Notes: generated by a model not told the origin, from the sequence alone. Positions 42,641 to 54,229 are shown, counted from the stretch's first letter. The stretch: 64,000 bases of DNA from Paralithodes platypus (GCA_032716605.1 CM064509.1:41962817-42026816); one strand, 5' to 3'. A program made the numbers and translations.

Positions 42641-42712
42641 ATGAAATATCCTTGTACAACATCGGGTTATCTTGCAACGATCTTGTAAACGAAAACGAAG
42701 ATCGGTAAAATT

Positions 42713-43245
42713 ACGAGTTTGACAACCCGTAGGGAAGGAAGGAAAACCTTCTATTTAGGAGTGGTTCCGTAGTCAATGACGAAGAGCCTATACTATAATA
42801 TAGGCTGAGATTCCGGGACCCGTTCGGGATTCCCCGGAGTTCTTATCACAACCGTTGCGTATATAGCATAATAAACAATCCTTGGTTAATACCCATTAAA
42901 TCTTACCAAGGGCTCGTCATTGAAAATGAATACAACTAGAAATAAGAATTTTAAGAAGAATCTATCATTTCGAACCTCCCGGTGCCTCTGCCCTCCAGCT
43001 ATGCTGTAGTCATGCTTCCCTTGCACGTGATGCCAGATTTTCTAGCATGTTTATCTGCCTCAAATGTTATATCAAGTTGGGCATGTGCATGGAAAGGGGA
43101 AGGTGGGAGGGAACCTTTGCGTCATTGACTACGGAACCACTCCTAAATAGAAGATTTTCCTTCCTTCCCTACGGGTTGTCAAACCCGTAATTTAGTATTG
43201 GTTCCTTCGTCAATGACGAAGAGCCTAGAATATCAAGACCGGAGG
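42713..43245. repeat. DIRS-4 3' terminal repeat and junction block
   Basis: P2 (GTTTGACAACCCGTAGGG, CTATTTAGGAGTGG, GTCAATGACGAAGAGCC), ~330-bp spacer, inverted P2 ending TTGTCAAACCCGT at 43194, then Q2 (AATTTAGTATTGGTTCCTTCG). The architecture is identical to DIRS-1/2 although the sequence is unrelated. The spacer complement recurs at 62360-62640. Confidence 0.85.
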
Positions 43246-43341
43246 TGGGACATCAGATGCTCAACGTATATCGAGAGAACCAATTAACAGATAGGCTGAC
43301 ACTGGGAAAAATTTAAATTTAATTAGAAAAGAAGAGGCGGG

Positions 43342-43862
43342 TTGTTGTTGTTGTTTTTCCCCAAGCTGCCTGGCCGAACAGCCCCAAGGCCCCGAGCAAG
43401 GCCAAGGCCATAACCGAGCACCCCCACAGAACCCCCCCCGCCGACCACAATAAAGCCTGGGTGACCGAAGCCACTCCATGGCGGGGAGCTGAGGAGGGTG
43501 CGGAAACGCCCGGGAAACCAAAGCCCCACCCAGGGCCCTGTGCCCCTCAGCAATTATAAAGAGAAAGCTGAGGGGCAAAGGAAAGATGTGACGCTTTGGC
43601 TTCCAATCTTGGTAGATTGGGAGGTCAATCCACGCAAGAGACGCCGTCACTTGAGATCTAGGAAATATATAAGTAGAAGGAACAGTCGGAGTAAGCTATG
43701 GGTATGGCAGAGATCGCTCAGTTCTCACTCTGATTGACCAGCCCATCACCACATGACTAGAACCCAATCCTCTCAGCATCAGCTAGGAAAGGCCCTAGAA
43801 AGCCGCCTTTGGCGGGGGGATAGCTCCCCTATTTCAACCCTTTTCGGGGTTGGGCCCCCGCC
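43342..43862 (-). mobile_element. Long SINE (family X), full-length, with 12-bp duplication
   Basis: An inverted copy of 39422-39948, from (TTG)n at 43342 to CCCCGCC at 43862. The 12-mer AGAAGAGGCGGG flanks it at 43330-43341 and 43863-43874. That pattern, with a simple-repeat 3' tail, is target-primed retrotransposition. It lies in the 3' untranslated part of DIRS-4. Confidence 0.9.
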
Positions 43863-43984
43863 AGAAGAGGCGGGTACATTGGGAAGCCTCAGAAAGAAGG
43901 AAAGATGTAGGAATAGTTATAACTTAGAATGTTGTGGACGAGGAGAATTAGATGTAAAATCTTTTATGAAAGTATGCTTTAATT

Positions 43985-45240
43985 CCATAAAACTCTCTCA
44001 AATTATAAGCTCCCTGAGCTGTACAGAATAGTAATAAAATCTCTTGTGTGCATTGGTGTACGATAACCTATTCGTTCCCAATTATACAACATATACAACT
44101 CCTCCTGAGTCGTTCGAGAAGAGGATTCTTCGTCCTCTTATTTAATCAAACTTGTTGATGAGAATGGGATGTACCATTATACAAATGACATTATGTTGGC
44201 AGGTCACAAAATATTCTTATATCATGATGCTCCTAGAGCTTCGACAAACAATAGTATAACATAAGAAAATTATTCTCGTATTTGTATAAAACGGAAATCA
44301 TGTATGTCATACTTATAACGTATGCTTATTCATTATAGAAGAGGACCCTTTGTCTTTCTACTTGATCACTCTATGGTGACGAGAACAAGACGTAAAATTA
44401 TAATAAACATTGCCAAGCTATAATGCTCCTTAAGTCTGGACAAAATTAGTATGATACAAGGAAATTCTGTGCTTGTATGGTAGCCAGTATATTCATTATA
44501 GAAGAGGACCCTTTGTCTTTCTACTTGATCACTCTATGGTGATGAGAACAAGACGTAAAATTATAATAAACATTGCCAAGCTATAATGCTCCTTAACCCA
44601 TCAGACCCGGAAGGGCTCTTGAACGCCCATAAAAAACACACCCGAGCTACCCGGAAGGGCTCTTAAACACCCATGAGCTCAAAGCCTGTAAGCTTGGTGT
44701 GCGAGGCGTACGTCCGACGCATGTAAACAACAGCCGGCTGGACCGACGCCCCGCATCTCCGGCCACAAGAAGGAGTGCGTCGCTTGTTCGTGTGTGCCTG
44801 TATGTTATTGTTAAGTATCGAAAAGTAGTGTAAAGTGGCTGTTTTTGCCATAAAGTTATCTCCAATGAAATCATCATCACAACTGAACCAGTTGACTTAG
44901 AGAGCTCTACTTAACGCCATTCTACAGGTACGAAACACATCTACGCTTGGGGATGCGCGGGAATGCGGAAGCAAGCCAAATAAAAAAGATACGGTAGCCT
45001 AGGCGTAGACATTTTTTGGCCAAAATCCCCGGATTTCGGAGAATATATATATAATACATAGCCGGGGCTGGAGGGTTAAGCCTGTACAAAAATAGTATGA
45101 TACAAGGAAATTCTGTGCTTGTATGGTAGCCAGTATAACATAAACTATTTGTCTATACTTGTTCCCCACATACAGTGTATATTTATTCATTATGTAAGGA
45201 AAAAACATTGTCTTCCTACTTCGTGTTGTTCTACCTTCCC
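43985..45240. repeat. ~162-bp degenerate tandem repeats in DIRS-4 3' UTR
   Basis: Units share TTCATTATAGAAGAGGACC, CTTGATCACTCTATGGTGA and AAGCTATAATGCTCC. The copies at 44332-44493 and 44494 onward are nearly identical; the second is split by MITE-A3. Weaker copies lie at 43985-44155, 44156-44331 and 45185-45240. Confidence 0.8.
44597..45075 (-). mobile_element. piggyBac-like MITE, family A copy 3 (inverted)
   Basis: TTAA at 44593-44596 and 45076-45079; the right end is GCTGGAGGG and the left end CCCATCAGACC is slightly diverged. The empty site is the neighbouring tandem unit at 44430-44440, which reads AATGCTCCTTAAGTCTG. Confidence 0.92.
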
Positions 45241-45243
45241 CCC

Positions 45244-45690
45244 CTATCCCTTTTGGGAGACTAGAAGAAGGAAGGCATAACCATGCACCGTAAGAACCGT
45301 CATCTTATGGACCTGAATGTAAGAGTGCAATACCCGAACAGGACAAAGGGGTTGGTGCCGATTGCCCTGTTCCAAGGCGGGAATAGTAAAAGGAGTAAAA
45401 ATGTGTCTCTCGTGTTCGTTGTTTGCTATGAAATCCGGAGCTGGGGCTATAGGTACACTTTGGTTTTGGGCCTGGAATTGCAAACAATTGGGGGATGCCT
45501 CCGTATATTGGGCTTTGAGTTTAGGATGTAACATAGGATCGTACTTTTCTCTCAGCCATTTGGCCCGGAAAACGTCCATAATGCAAAATTTAGACAAGTC
45601 TCAGGCTTCCAATTTGGTCCAAATGGAATTGAGAGATTGGAATTTCCACTGGAGATGGGCACCACATTTATTTGAACTCCTAGATTTATT
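45244..45690 (-). pseudogene. DIRS-4 tyrosine recombinase remnant
   Basis: The minus strand reads MDVFRAKWLREKYDPM, SPNCLQFQAQNQSVPIAPAP, DFIANNEHERHIFTPFTIPA and HQPLCPVRVLHSYIQ. DIRS-2 has SQECMRFSPSLNVVTLAPSP, HFVAKNERETHVFKPFTIQA and HHVLCPVQALHSYVE at the equivalent place in its recombinase. The catalytic HxxR and Tyr parts are missing and an in-frame stop occurs upstream. The piece is joined directly to gag, so RT and RNase H were removed. Confidence 0.75.
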
Positions 45691-45990
45691 ACATGTTGAC
45701 ATACTCGGAGCGTTGTTGTTGTTGTTCCTGCTGGGAAGGCTTATTAGACTGACCCCGGTGTTGGTGTTGGTAGTATGGCTGTCGTGTTAGTCGTTGTTGG
45801 TAGGGCTGTCGTGTTTGTTGTTGTTGGTAGGGCTGTCGTGTTTGTTGTTGATAGAGCGGATCCTGGCTAGGCTGGCTTCGGCCTGCCTGGGGTTGGTCAA
45901 CATACGTGGAGCCTGAAGGCGTGAAGCCTCTAACCCGACTTTGTTGCCCATAGTTACCCCTGCCTCTGGCTCGCCCTCTACTTCGAATAC
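45690..45990 (-). pseudogene. DIRS-4 gag C-terminus (RG and QQ-rich)
   Basis: The minus strand reads RSRGRARGRGNYGQQSRVRG, then repeats of QTRQPYQQQ, PYYQHQHRGQSNKPSQQEQQ and stops. The short Arg-Gly and Gln-rich tail suggests RNA binding, as inference. It continues the gag frame that is cut at 57867, with GGGCGAGCCAGA at both breakpoints. Confidence 0.7.
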
Positions 45991-46075
45991 GGTTTTGACA
46001 ACCCGTAAGGGAAGGAAGGAAAAACTACTATTTATTGGTGGCTCCTGAAGTCAATGACGTAAGTGCCTATGTTAA

Positions 46076-46499
46076 CCCACTGAGACCCAGCGTCGCACGT
46101 GTTGCGTCGGCAATGTATGTAACGCTAAATCCCAGCGACGCAATGGTTGCGTCCAGGTTAATTACTTCGGTCCTATGGCACCTAGAGGGCTCAGATTTGT
46201 ATGGGAACTGTGTAAGTATCCCACGCAACCATGCCTATAGTTGAAAACTCTCAAAGTCCAGCCGCGTGCTCGTAAGCACGCAAAAACCTTTTTTGGGGGG
46301 AAATTGCCTTCAATTTTTTACTCTTGTAAAATCCGTTTTCGGGGGCTCTGTAGGACCATTTTTTGAGCTTTTTGATCGGTTTTTCGTGGTTTTTCCTTCA
46401 TTCCTAACCCATTCGCTATTGTTTCTGGAAAAAAACAAAAATTTCAACCCTCTGGGCCTGGGTGGGACTTTTATTACAAACTAGCTGGGGCTCAGTGGG
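46076..46499. mobile_element. piggyBac-like MITE, family B
   Basis: Flanked by TTAA (46072-46075, 46500-46503), with ends CCCACTGAGACCC and GGGGCTCAGTGGG as inverted repeats. The empty site is the inverted DIRS-5 terminus at about 57818-57826, which reads across a single TTAA. It is distinct in sequence from family A. The short ORFs inside are not credible genes. Confidence 0.92.
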
Positions 46500-46651
46500 T
46501 TAATATGGCCTCGTTCCGGGCTCCTCTGAGCCCGGGTTAACCTGAATCACGGTGGTCGAGAACCAAGATCATCATAGGGGGTACCCCTTAATCATTCCTA
46601 CGGTACGTCATTGGGTTGGAGCCACTGAAAAGTAGGAAATAAAAAGAAAAG

Positions 46652-47068
46652 AATATCCCGCCCTCATGCCGATCCCCTGCCCATCCAATCTAAACTAATT
46701 ACTTGATACCTCGATACTTTGGCAGGTCCTGGCGCAGGCTCATAGAACATGGAGCATGGCTTAGAGGAGAGCAGCTAGATTAAATGGGTAACTCTAACAA
46801 TTCTTTCTCTCCTTCGCTTTCTCTTCCTTCTTAGTCGTCTCGGAGTGTGTACAACGTGCCTAGTAGTGAATTGAGGTGCAATTCTAGAGATTATTTGGTT
46901 ACTTCGCGTGAGTACCGATAAATCGGCCCGCTGTGGTAGCGGCTGAGATCATAAGCCCTATGTTGGATACTCCGAGACTGCTACCAAATAAGAGGTTTTC
47001 CTTATTTGGTTATAAGGGAGGTCGTCAAACCTCCCAATGTGGTTGTTTGATTATCTGCTTTTGCTAGA
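46652..47068 (+). repeat. DIRS-6: fragment of another DIRS 3' terminus
   Basis: A spacer-like start (CCCCTGCCCATCC), TGTACAACGTGCCTAGTAG, then GTTGGATACTCCGAGACTGC, CCAAATAAGAGGTTTTCC and a terminal GTCGTCAAACCTCCC. The layout is that of the right half of a DIRS 3' terminus in plus orientation, closest to DIRS-3 at 9118 (its complement contains GGAGTATCCAACGTAG). Confidence 0.6.
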
Positions 47069-47088
47069 GTTATGATATGATTACGAAT

Positions 47089-47625
47089 GGGAGGTTTGAC
47101 GTACCTCCCAACCTACCAAATAGGAAAACCTACTATTTGGTAGTAGTCTTGGAAAATCCAACGTCAAGGCTATTAACCTAATTGCAATGACGACTTGTCT
47201 ATTTTGACTGCTATGTCGTCATTCCAACCGCGGTTAAAAAGAAAACGTCTAGAGTCTACTCCTTATCTTGCTCTAGGAGACGTTGTACATTAACCAAAAC
47301 TACCACCGAAGGTGAAAAAAGTATAGAAGAGAAGAAAAAGGGGTTTACCTTAGTTACCGCTCAAGGCCCATCCCGTGTTCCGTCATGCGCAGATCCCTGT
47401 CGAACGTGCGCATGAGCGACCCTCTCTTGTCATCACATCTCACGTCAGCAGAAGAACGCGGATGGGCAGGGGTCCGGCGTGAGGGAGGGTATTATGTACG
47501 TTGGATTTTCCAAGACTACTACCAAATAGTAGGTTTTCCTATTTGGTAGGTTGGGAGGTACGTCAAACCTCCCAATTTGTTAGTAGTCTTGGCAAATCCA
47601 ACGTCAAGGCTGCATAACAAATAGG
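47089..47625. repeat. DIRS-2 3' terminal repeat with internal complementary region
   Basis: Near-identical to the DIRS-1 ends: P (47089), spacer, inverted P (about 47505-47575), Q (TTTGTTAGTAGTCTTGGCAAA). Inverted P plus Q is the complement of the two element termini placed side by side. Confidence 0.9.
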
Positions 47626-48048
47626 AGGAGGACATCCAAGCCCAACCTACCAAAAAAACCAATGCATAAGACAAAATTATGAATGACAAAGAAACACAAT
47701 TTAAACAAGAGAGTTTAATAAAAGAGTGAAAAACTGAGGAGTAGCTAAAAAGAGCAGTTTTAACACGTGCCCGTCATTCAAAGTAATGCAAAACCATAGA
47801 CTTGTCTTAAACCAAAAAGTACTGTACACAAAATCCCTTTTCTTCCAAAACGAACAAAAACATGGATCACAAAAATAAAACACAATTTTCAATGAGGCAA
47901 AAACACTTATGTACTGTATACATATAACATAATCCCAAACTTGCAATCCAGTGTTGCAAACCCGTACTTCCCTCCCCCCCTTTTCTAAATAAAACAAAGT
48001 AAAAGAAAGAGTGACTAGGGGGGAAGACCAGGCAACTTCGCGAGAGCC

Positions 48049-49010
48049 CTAGGAAACACGACTCCCGAGAGCTATCACAGGCCGAGGGGGTCTAACAATG
48101 GACATGGAGAGGTAGGAGGAGACGAAGGTATGGACAGAAGACCACAAACCCGCCGAGGCGACGTCAGGCAACGAACGAGTCTGCAGGAACCGTAAGGAGG
48201 CAGCAAAGGATCGCACATCGTGCGCAGAACCCCGACAAGCAGGGTTACTGGCACGAATGACCCGACAAATGTGGCGTCCTATCTGTACCTTCGAGAGCCT
48301 CCTACCAGTCCGAGGAGACACCCACACAGCAGTACCCGAAGTCGGAGCCACAGACTCAACATAGGAGTGCAAGGCCTGCACCGGGCACAACACATGGTGA
48401 GTATGCCCACGCTTTAAAGCCTGGATGGTGAAAGGCTTGAAAACGTGGGTCTCTCTCTCATTCTTGGCAACAAAATGAGGGGAGGGGGCTAACGTGACGA
48501 CATTCAAGGATGGGGAGAAGCGCATGCATTCCTGGGACCGCGACATGGCAGCTAGTTCAGACACCCTATCCCCAGTGGCCAGAGCGACAAGGAAGAGTGT
48601 ACGCTCCAGCAACTGAACCGGTGTAGTATCCCGTGTATATGTGTGTGAAGCCAGAAGGTCCAGAGCACGCCCCAGATCCCACTGAGGAGGGATCTGGCGC
48701 GGAGGCGGTCGCTCCCTGAAGGCAGCCTTCATGAAGGAATCCAGCTCCTTCGCTGGAACGACCAGCCCAGTGACGGACTCAAAGACCTCCCGGATGGCAG
48801 ACAAGTGGTTACGTATAGTGTTGACTTGAGAGCGACGTGTACGGAAGAGGTGAAACAAGTAGTGTAGGACGAGGGAAGGAGAGCCAACAGTCTGGCGAGT
48901 GTCCTGTATCCACCTAGTAAAAGACCTCCAGTGGGACTCGTAAGTCCCCCAAGTCGAAGACGTCCATGAACGCTTCAGGAAGTCAGTCAGGTCCCGTCCG
49001 TGGACTGGGA
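48049..49010 (-). pseudogene. DIRS-2 tyrosine recombinase (domain apparently intact)
   Basis: N-terminal core-binding region: RSWTSSTWGTYESHWRSFTR, VLHYLFHLFRTRRSQVNTIR, FESVTGLVVPAKELDSFMKA. Catalytic region: first Arg in ATGDRVSELAAMS, KVQIGRHICRVIRASNP, HxxR in GSAHDVRSFAASLRF, and a terminal block GLWSSVHTFVSSYLSMS carrying the presumed nucleophilic Tyr. All expected residues are visible. In DIRS elements this enzyme, not an integrase, inserts the circular cDNA. It lies in a different frame from RNase H and overlaps its end, so a separate start or frameshifting is needed. The domain is complete; function of the whole element is doubtful. Confidence 0.85.
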
Positions 49011-49931
49011 GCCACCGTGCCTCACGAACATCCACGATGCGAAGGCCAACGAGGTCCGCAGGTCTCCAACCTGGCTCAAGTGGAAGTTTGAGAGAGGGAG
49101 AGGGACCGGACTCGGGCACCACCGCTTCAACTGGGCGTACCAAGCCTGGGCTGGCCACAGAGGCGCTATTAGCCAGACTCTGCCGCGGTACAGCCGCAGC
49201 CTCGCGAGGACTTTGCACATCAACAGTGCGTCTGGTGGCGGAAATATGTATATCGACTGCCACCTGTTCCAGTCTCCCATGAAAGCGTCCGGACCCCCCT
49301 CCGGAGTGCGAGTCCGGAGGGATAGGTACTGAGGCAACTTGCGCGTCTCCTTCGATGCGAACAAGTCGACCTCCGGAACACCCCAGGAAGCCGCGAGGTC
49401 GTCGAATACAGTCTGTTTCATTGCCCATTCTACAAGAACGCCCTGTCCTCTCGACAGGGCGTCCGCCCACAGGTTGGCAGTCCCGGGCAGGTAGGAGGCG
49501 TGCAGGGAGATGTTGTGTCGGTTCGCGAGGAAGAACAACTTCTCTGAGATTCCCAACAGAGTCAAAGACCTGGAGGACCCCTGCTTTTGGATACAGTGGA
49601 CAGCTGTCTGATTGTCCATCCTGAAGGCCACCGACTTTCCCCGAAGGGCCAGCGCGTGGTCCCTCAGGAAGAACAAGGGAACCAACAGTTCGAGGGCATT
49701 GATGTGTAGGTGTGTGCGTCCCACCCATCTGCCGTGATGTTGATGTCCCAGGTTGGATTGGTAACCCCACCCTACCTCGCTCGACGCATCTGTATCTACC
49801 CAGATCGTCGGCGGGGGGGCGGTCCAGGGCACAGCCGCAGAGAGCGTGCCCCGAGCAACCCAGTGTCCTAAGTGTCTGTGAATGGTACGCGGGATCGGCA
49901 TGAGCCGATCCATAGGGGCCAACGGAAACAC
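48987..49931 (-). pseudogene. DIRS-2 RNase H and C-terminal domain
   Basis: A continuous frame of ~314 residues: IWVDTDASSEVGWGYQS (first Asp), HLHINALELLVPLFFLR (Glu), VAFRMDNQTAVHCIQKQ (Asp), TANLWADALSRGQG (last Asp), then the C-terminal DIRS block FDDLAASWGVPEVDLFASK and YIFPPPDALLMCKVLARLRL. These belong to the RT-RNase H polyprotein with its DNA-methylase-like tail seen in DIRS elements. An 8-bp deletion just upstream, relative to DIRS-1, shifts the frame away from RT. Catalytic residues are intact. Confidence 0.85.
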
Positions 49932-49934
49932 CTT

Positions 49935-50699
49935 GTTGTATTAGGCGGCGCAGCCTGAGCCTCCCTAAGGGAATGGTCAGAGCGGCCCAATTCAGTGAAC
50001 CCACTAACGAGTCCCAGATCCTCCTCGTGAGGGAGACCGAGTGCAACACGGCGAAGACCTTCCTGCGAAGTTTCACCGCGTTTGGCTGACTCTGGGTCAC
50101 TGTAGCGCTGGTCAGATCCCATTCGAGACCTACCCACGTCACGACACGCGACGGGGTCAGGCGTGACTTGGGAATATTGATTTTGAACCCTAACTGTGTG
50201 ATGTGTTGAACTACTGTGAGGGTGTCGTGCACTGTTCTAGGGTGTCTGAAACTATCAACCAGTCGTCCAAGTAAAACAGGATCTGGAGGCCGCTCCTGAG
50301 GAGAGGATCCAGAGCCCGCTTCACCAGTTTCGAGAAGATCCGCGGCGCGATGTTGAGACCGAAGGGAAGTCTGTCGAACATGAACACACGATCGGAAGTC
50401 TGAACGGCCAAGAATCGCTGGAAACGAGGATGGATCGGAACGTGCCAATACGCATCCTTGAGGTCCAGCGACACTACCCACGACAGAGGTCGCAGGGCCA
50501 GTCGTACCTGGTGCACCGTCAGCATCCGAAACCGTGTGTTCACGATGTGCCCGTTGAGGGCCGACAGATCCACCACCGGTCGCATCGCGTCGCAGTCCTT
50601 CTTCGGTACCAGAAAAACACGGGAGAGGAAAACCAGTTGACCGGCTTTCACCTCCTTGACGATTCCCTGCTCGTGCATGGATGTAATCACGTCGGCCAC
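49935..50699 (-). pseudogene. DIRS-2 reverse transcriptase
   Basis: The first frame carries FLSRVFLVPKKDCDAMRPVV, DLSALNGHIVNTRFRML, SLDLKDAYWHVPIHPRFQ (motif A), FDRLPFGLNIAPRIFSK (motif B-like) and catalytic FYLDDWLIVSD at about 50255-50285. A frameshift near 50232 moves the thumb (VVQHITQLGFKINIPKSRLT, TWVGLEWDL, GSLNWAALTIPLG) into another frame, and the 8-bp deletion near 49935 returns it. The long 1088-codon open frame over this region is therefore a mix of real and shadow coding. All catalytic Asp residues are present. Confidence 0.87.
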
Positions 50700-50987
50700 C
50701 TCCGAAGAGACAGGCCGGCTTCGTTGACAAGAGCTGAGTGGGGGTCTGGACTTCCATCTCCAGGTTAGACCCCTCCGTGCAATCTTCCGCCCCCACGTCC
50801 CTCGCGGCCACCGAAGGGCGCAAGGGCGAAAATAACCTGTGGGAGCCCCCGAGATGAGGTGAGCGACCCTTTCTGCGAGGCGAGAAGGAGAACAAGGAGG
50901 AGACCGACCTGGAGAACCTACACATTTTTTGACGTGGAGGGTCCCCCGGTACGGTCCCTGCGGTCATAAGAGCCACGTTGACCACCC

Positions 50988-53756
50988 CTACCCCCCCCCA
51001 CCTCGCCGAAAAGGGCGGGTCACCCCATCCCCTGTCCGTCGTGCGTCTGACCCCGTCGAAGTGCGGCCGGAAGTGGAAGGCTGGCCAGCCCCTTCTCGGC
51101 GGGGATGAAAGGGAGCAGGAGCAGAAGTGCGAGGCGGAACCGACGCTCTGGCCGGCAACTTCCCTTTCCTGCGCCCTTTCTTGGCGGCAGCATTGGCGGC
51201 AGCACCCCGAAGGGGACCGGCAGAAGGACGGGACTGCGAAGACCCTGGTCGCGACACAGCGCGTCTTTGCGTGTCGTAAGCAGGGTCCGCCGACAGAGAA
51301 GCGTAGCGTTCCCAAGCATCCTGCGCAAAAAGCCCCGATGTATATAGCTCAGAGTATAACAAACCCTGACGAATATCCAAAGGGGCTCTCCGGCAGAACG
51401 AGGACCTTACCGTCTGGCGTTGTCGAGTTGCCTCGCACAAAACCGCCTTCAGCTCGGGAACCAAAGACACCGCGAGCTGAAGGTGGATCCGCCGAACGTG
51501 GTCCAAACCCTCGCGAAGATCGCCAGGTGCAGTCGCCTCGATAAGTCGCAGGTGGTGAACAGACGTCTGGAGGGAACCTAGAAGACAAGACAATAAGTTC
51601 GCCACCCTCTGCCGCAAGGTAAAATCCCTGTCGACAGAGGACTTATCTGGGTGGGAGAAGAACGGGTTAGCAATAGCACAAATTTCAAGTTTGGGTGCGC
51701 TAATCCAGGACCAGAACTTGCCATCCAATCCGCCGACAGATACCAGAGGAGGCAAAAGCAGTGACGACTCTGGGGGAGGGACTGAAATAGATCTGTCGAC
51801 GGAACGGTTGGCAAAGTCTAAGGCCTCAGCAAACCAGGCCTCCAATGGGAGAGGATTATCGAGCACGACGGCTAAGCCAGGCTTACCGTCGTCGCACAAA
51901 CCCGTCCCATAGGAGGACAGTCCCGTTAACACAGCCAGGGACTGAACATCCTGAAGGATGTCCTGGCGGCTGAAGTCTGACCAGAGCTTAGTTCGAGGAG
52001 CAGACGGGGGCTTGGGCTTCACTGAAAAGTACTGAAGGTCAGTCCTTGTCGGGTACGCCCGCACCTCCACGTCGGCCACCTGACCATCCACCCTGATCGC
52101 CCTGAACTGCATCTTGTCATTAATTTGGACCGACCAGTCCGAAGGTAGGGCCCTCTCACCTGACGGGAAGTCGGTAGCACGCTCCGGGTGGGAGGCCTGC
52201 ACCCCCTTCCAAACAGCCAAGGAGCCATAGAGGAGCGGCATAGTCCGCGACGGGACCTTGGCCTTCTGGATGGGGGGCAAGCGCGGACCCTGCCCTAGCA
52301 GACGGGACCCCCGCATGGGAGACAGCAGGGGCAACCACCTGAGCCAGGGCAGGAGCAGTACTAGCCGACGACCGGGCAGGCGGAGAAGCAGGGCGAGAAG
52401 GAATGTGGTCCACCGCAGAGGGGAGGGGGACCAAAGCAGGGGTAGGTTGGGTGAGGCGCTGAGGTTGTGTCACCGCCAAGAAGCGCGATAAGAGGGATTC
52501 TTGCATCGCCTCCAAGCGCGCGTCGAAGTGTGACACAACCCACCCCTGCATAGCCGAAAATCGATCCGAGAGAGGCGACCCCCCCGAAGATAGTTCGGCC
52601 CGCAGGGGCGAGCGTGAGCGAGAGCGAGACCCACGACACGAAACAGCAGCGTCGCGGCCCAAAGAAGGCGAGCGACGACGGCCGTGGCGGTCCTGAGGGT
52701 CTCGTTCCCGATCACTAACGCCCGAGGGGGAAACATCACCATCCCCCTCTTCCAGCGACACGTCAGCCCCGAGAAAGGGGACCCCGAAACCTCGCTATAC
52801 TCTACCGAGTCAAGCGGCGGGGTACCCTCACGGGGAGCCGGCAAGCGAAGATCAGGAATAGAAGAAGGAAGAGGAGCAGGATGACGGGAGGGGGAAGGCT
52901 GGCCGGGTGAAAGGAGGTCAGAAGGAGCCGCGGGGGGAAACAGAGCAAGGATCCCCGGGGCTGAGAGAACAGGGCGGCCCGACACCGAGGCGGAGGAGGG
53001 AGGAACCTCCACCTTGGGACGAGACCTAGAAGGAAGAAGAGGCACCGAAGCAGGAGAAGTAGGAGGAGAAGCAACTACATCCTGGCGGACCCTCCTGGAC
53101 AGAGTAGAAGGAGGGAGCAGAGGGCCAGCTACAGCATGAACATCCGCGCGCGTAGAGGACAAATGAAGAGGACGTCTTTTGTGCAGGGGAAGCGGGCGGA
53201 AGGTAGTAGAGCCCCTATCCGGAGAGGCCAGGGGAGGGCGTACAGGGGCAGAGACGCTAACCCCGGCCTCAGGGCGAGAACCATGACAAGGGTGAACGGC
53301 GGAGTCAAGGTGATCAGGAGGACGAGGAGGGGCAGTAGAGGACGGGCGACGAGGAGAGCGAGAGCGTGGACGGAGCTGGGGATCCACCCGACGATGTGAC
53401 GACCGACCACGGGACTCAGGGAGGAGGGCCCGAGCAGGGAGAGGGCCAGGTAAACGGCCTCCAGACGGGTCAGGGATGCCCAGGGCGACGCGGATCCGGT
53501 CGTCAACAAAGGCCGGGGAACGGTGGCCCACAGTCCTAATGTGGTGGGAGACCACCGCCCACACAGACTGAAGGGATGCAGAGGCCACTGCCGCGTCAGA
53601 GGAACCAGGGTGATGGTCCACCACATCCACCAGGTCCATACACGGGCCACACAAAGCAGGGAGGTAGGCCGTAGAGGACACACATTGAGAGTGGCGTAAG
53701 CAGGACCTGTGGCATTCCAAGCACGGGGAGCCACAGCCCTGGCGAAAGCAAGGCAT
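50988..53756 (-). pseudogene. DIRS-2 gag-like ORF1
   Basis: From ATG at 53756, preceded by a CAG|G acceptor-like site: a Cys/His-rich N-terminus MPCFRQGCGSPCLECHRSC, LRHSQCVSSTAYLPALCGPC (a possible zinc-binding fold), an Arg/Ser tract SRSRSRSPLR, a coiled-coil-like FSAMQGWVVSHFDARLEAMQ, then the conserved core MPLLYGSLAVWKG, WSVQINDKMQFRAIRVDG, VEVRAYPTRTDLQYF, LWSDFSRQDILQDVQSL and AWFAEALDFANRS. The C-terminus is Arg/Gly and Ser-rich. Three frames are needed (changes near 52850 and 52260). The same order is found in DIRS-4. Likely particle-forming and RNA-binding, by analogy. Confidence 0.75.
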
Positions 53757-54088
53757 CCCACCTGCAACGGAAGAACACACACCATAAGCAGCACGTTGAC
53801 GGAGTAAGTGAAGATAATGTCCAATAAAAACCAGGGAATGAGCATGGGTAAACAGGAACACACATGCAAACTGGAAGTCGTACTCACTCTAAACCGGGAG
53901 CACCGATGGAGGTGAGGAGGGCGGGTGAGGCGGAAGAGCACAAGCAGAACCTGCAAAGATGGAGAAAGTGTTAACCACCACTCAACACCTCACATGCAGG
54001 GTCCATAACACCAGGAAAGTGCATACACCAATATAGTACCAGGCAACAAGATGACACAAAAAAGGGTCACCGCGAAAGCCAACTATAA

Positions 54089-54229
54089 CCGCAAATTTGC
54101 GGGCCAATGGAGGCATAACCGTACCGACACAACCCTCCCGCCTCACCGCGAGACCCCCCAGCGATCTCCGCAAATTTGCGGGGAGCCGAAACGTCCGTGG
54201 ACCGAATCGAGCACTCCGCAAATTTGCGG
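54089..54229. repeat. Three perfect 14-bp palindromes in the DIRS-2 leader
   Basis: CCGCAAATTTGCGG occurs at 54089, 54168 and 54216, each a perfect palindrome in otherwise non-repetitive DNA. It is upstream of gag and downstream of the 5' terminal repeat. The 54230-55195 leader shows no further gene. Confidence 0.93.

Noticed and set aside
46035..46484. Two small genes between TTAA sites
   Set aside because: They fall wholly within MITE family B and show no domain or codon signal.
48049..51315. A single 1088-residue minus-strand protein
   Set aside because: Only its recombinase end and a middle RT segment match known domains in that frame; the rest is out-of-frame shadow of gag, RT and RNase H, which are clear in another frame.
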